Below are positions 6,556-7,822 of a stretch of DNA of 7,822 bases, piece after piece. Position numbers and translations under genes: made by a program. The number at the start of each line of letters is the position of its first letter. Position 1 is the first letter of the stretch. Source of the DNA: Bacteroidales bacterium UBA4347. GTDB lineage: Bacteria; Bacteroidota; Bacteroidia; Bacteroidales; P3. The stretch covers positions 1 to 7,822 of the forward strand of contig DGTB01000223.1 in assembly GCA_002394185.1 (NCBI GenBank), given 5' to 3'. The notes below the pieces were generated by a model, which saw nothing but the letters and a program-made list of their open reading frames with translations, was not told where the DNA came from and ran no database searches.

Positions 6556-6723
6556 TCAGCTGTCGCTTTTGGCGGCCAGCCTGCAGCCAGTGGCCATCAC
6601 GGCGGTGGCGACGAGGAAGAGGGGTGTCAGCGGTTCGCCGAGCAACAGGAACGACAAGGCGGCACCGATGAAGGGGGCCAGGGCGTAGTAGGTGCTGGTG
6701 CGGGCAGCGCCATTGAATGCCTT
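6556..6723 (-). pseudogene. C-terminal remnant of an EamA/DMT-family transporter, copy 2
   Basis: Reading leftward to the TGA at 6558-6556, the frame encodes GAARTSTYYALAPFIGAALS and continues through FLLLGEPLTPLF to CRLAAKSDS. GAARTS-YYALAPFIGA followed by LLGEPL is the recognisable end of EamA transporters: the last two membrane helices with the short loop between them. Similarity can be followed to about 6711-6723. Beyond that there are no further EamA helices, although the frame happens to stay open into the neighbouring regulator gene in a shadow frame. The gene is thus truncated at its 5' side, with only about 50 of some 300 residues left. It lies downstream of, and in the same direction as, the second AraC gene, and it is 15 codons longer than copy 1 on the truncated side. 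Confidence 0.75.
6562..6669. repeat. 108-bp direct repeat, right copy
   Basis: Partner of 5469-5576 with 8 mismatches and no gaps. Read as coding sequence, two codons differ in amino acid (Trp/Arg, Ala/Thr) and the other five single-base changes, among them GAG/GAA, ACG/ACA and CTG/TTG, appear silent. Confidence 0.9.
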
Positions 6724-6809
6724 TCGTGTGGCTGGGGCTGGTGCCGGTTTGGCACTTGAACCAGGTACCGAAGGCCGACTGGTTTGGTAATCAGAGGGTG
6801 GTGGTGTTT

Positions 6810-7634
6810 CTACCCCCTGAAACTGGAAGGGGTGGTGCCGAGGTTCTTGCGAACGTAGCGGACGAAGTAGTTGGCGTCGGCGAAGCCGTAGAGGTCGGCG
6901 AGCTGCTCGACGGTGAGGTCGGTGGTGCGCAGCTGGCGGGCAATGTCGAGCGAGGTGTAGCGCGTGATCCAGTAGATGGCCGACTGGCCGCTGACGCGCT
7001 TGCAGACCTCGCTGAGGTATTTGGCGCTGACGCAGAGGGCGTTGGCATAGTAGCCCACCTCGCGCCTTTGGCGGAAGTCGCCGCGCTCGAGCATGGCCAA
7101 AAATTGCTGCATTAGCTTGGAATTCTGGCTGCTGACCTGTGGTTCCAGGAGGTCGCCGCCCAAGCTGCGGGTCAGCTCGACGTGGAAGTCGAAGAAGTCG
7201 ATGATCATGCATTGCACGGCGTTGATCATCGCGTCGCGGTGGAAGTTGTGGGTGTCGATGGCCAGGCGGCGGCGCAGGTAGTCGAAGTTGAGGGCGCAGA
7301 CCTGCCGCTGCTTGTCGCCGAGGTGCATCACGGGGTTCTCGAAGAGAGCCAGGTGTCCGCGGGTGCCGTAGTTGGTCGGCGGCGTGGCGACCTGCACAAA
7401 ATCGCCCCTCACATAGATGACCTCCACGGCGAAGTCGGCGCTGGCGCTCTCCACGCTGAACGCCACCTCCTGCTGCGGCACAATCATGCAGTCGCCCCCG
7501 GCCAGGGTGAAGGCCTTCTCGTCCATGCGGAACCGGCAGCTGCCGCCGCTGCAGAGGGCGTGGGTGACGTAGCCGCCGTGCTGCATCTTCGCTACGTCGG
7601 CCTGGTTGTCAGATATGATGATTTCGCCGTCCAT
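6810..7634 (-). CDS. AraC-family transcriptional regulator, second copy type (274 aa)
   Basis: A full-length AraC-type regulator, only distantly similar to the one at 4629-5459. The N-terminal half (about 1-115) looks like a cupin sensor domain (GGSCRFRMDEKAFTLAGGDC, then MIVPQQEVAFSVESAS). The DNA-binding end has a first helix-turn-helix near 192-212 (VGYYANALCVSAKYLSEVCK) and a second near 240-262 (LTVEQLADLYGFADANYFVR), closing with LGTTPSSFRG. It is intracellular and its ligand is unknown. The ATG at 7634 follows a -7 box closely. The gene is divergent from a rightward promoter at 7694-7724, which it may control. Downstream lies the truncated EamA transporter end, consistent with a former regulator-transporter pair. 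The gene is GC-rich, so long antisense frames cross it; they are not genes. Confidence 0.92.
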   Translation of the reverse strand: MDGEIIISDNQADVAKMQHGGYVTHALCSGGSCRFRMDEKAFTLAGGDCMIVPQQEVAFSVESASADFAVEVIYVRGDFVQVATPPTNYGTRGHLALFENPVMHLGDKQRQVCALNFDYLRRRLAIDTHNFHRDAMINAVQCMIIDFFDFHVELTRSLGGDLLEPQVSSQNSKLMQQFLAMLERGDFRQRREVGYYANALCVSAKYLSEVCKRVSGQSAIYWITRYTSLDIARQLRTTDLTVEQLADLYGFADANYFVRYVRKNLGTTPSSFRG

Positions 7635-7644
7635 AATTCGGCTG

Positions 7645-7652
7645 CAAAATTA
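7645..7652 (-). promoter_or_regulatory. -7 box of the second AraC gene
   Basis: On the minus strand TAATTTTG fits the Bacteroidetes TAnnTTTG consensus exactly. It ends 10 nt before the start codon at 7634, so the transcript would have a leader of only a few bases or none. No good TTTG is visible at the 19-21 nt spacing upstream. Confidence 0.5.
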
Positions 7653-7693
7653 CGCATTTTTTCCGAAACAACGACTGAAGTCAGAAATTACAT

Positions 7694-7724
7694 TTTGTCA
7701 ATCCAATAATTCTTCGTAATTTTG
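7694..7724 (+). promoter_or_regulatory. Rightward Bacteroidetes-type promoter
   Basis: TTTG at 7694-7697, a 19-nt spacer, then TAATTTTG at 7717-7724 match the canonical -33/-7 pattern. It is divergent from the second AraC gene and lies 30 nt before an ATG at 7755. This is the cleanest promoter match in the window. Confidence 0.65.
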
Positions 7725-7754
7725 CAAATCGAGATACAAAACAACTTGTGCCTT

Positions 7755-7805
7755 ATGAACACAACGGAAAACATAGCATACAGTGCGCTTCGTCCAGCTG
7801 CATGA
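7755..7805 (+). CDS. Short open frame behind the rightward promoter (16 aa, status unclear)
   Basis: ATG at 7755 opens a frame, MNTTENIAYSALRPAA, that stops at TGA 7803-7805, 17 nt before the window ends. The promoter is good and the first codons look like an ordinary N-terminus. The product may therefore be a leader peptide, or the 5' end of a gene broken by a frameshift, a premature stop or a sequence error. The window is too short to tell these apart, and there is no similarity I recognise. Confidence 0.25.
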   Translation: MNTTENIAYSALRPAA

Positions 7806-7822
7806 TGGGGTTGTGGTAAAGC

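Noticed and set aside
6724..7212. N-terminal part of the long leftward frame ending at 6556
   Set aside because: Only the last 50 or so codons resemble a protein family (EamA). The rest overlaps the second AraC gene in another frame and is arginine/proline-rich, so it is not a fusion gene.
7182..7709. 175-codon rightward open frame antisense to the second AraC gene
   Set aside because: Its valine/alanine/glycine-rich translation and antisense position over a full AraC gene mark it as a mirror of that gene's codon use. It also runs through the intergenic promoter boxes.
1..7822. CRISPR arrays, tRNA or rRNA genes, transposase genes
   Set aside because: I looked for regularly spaced repeats, cloverleaf-like segments and transposase motifs and saw none. 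The only long repeats are the two pairs reported.

Overview
The window looks like a chromosomal segment of an anaerobic member of the Bacteroidales, with Prevotellaceae-like or Bacteroides-like bacteria the best guess. The basis is promoter boxes of the Bacteroidetes type (TAnnTTTG, one with an upstream TTTG at the canonical 19-nt spacing), AT-rich intergenic DNA around GC-richer genes, and gene families typical of gut and oral anaerobes. The genus cannot be fixed from this sequence.

Left part (1-4628): a two-gene leftward operon. It begins with a tandem double-domain ATPase of the 2-hydroxyacyl-CoA dehydratase activase (BcrAD/BadFG, HgdC-like) family at 4487-2727. It continues, with an ATGA overlap, into an 833-residue cysteine-rich protein with a DUF2229 domain at 2730-229. 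In many anaerobes these modules form one very large polypeptide; here they are split. The pair is probably an ATP-driven low-potential electron-transfer system of unknown substrate, since no dehydratase alpha/beta subunits are visible. The operon ends at a small hairpin (about 176-195). Left of it lies a second leftward promoter (46-114) for a gene outside the window. That promoter is a near copy of the operon's own promoter (4508-4576), including a 22-nt block that matches at 21 positions.

Middle (4629-5459): an AraC-family regulator transcribed rightward, divergent from the operon. It is the obvious candidate to bind the shared 22-nt block and co-activate the operon and the off-window gene.

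Right part (5460-7822): a rearranged accessory zone. Two 108-bp direct repeats (5469-5576 and 6562-6669, 100/108 identical) each encode the C-terminal end of an EamA/DMT-family membrane transporter whose upstream part is missing. They bracket a YoeB-type toxin gene with its antitoxin gene (5702-6204, leftward). A second AraC-family regulator (7634-6810, leftward) follows. Past it, a canonical rightward promoter (7694-7724) leads into a short frame at 7755 that stops after 16 codons, close to the window edge. I saw no tRNA, rRNA, CRISPR array or transposase gene.
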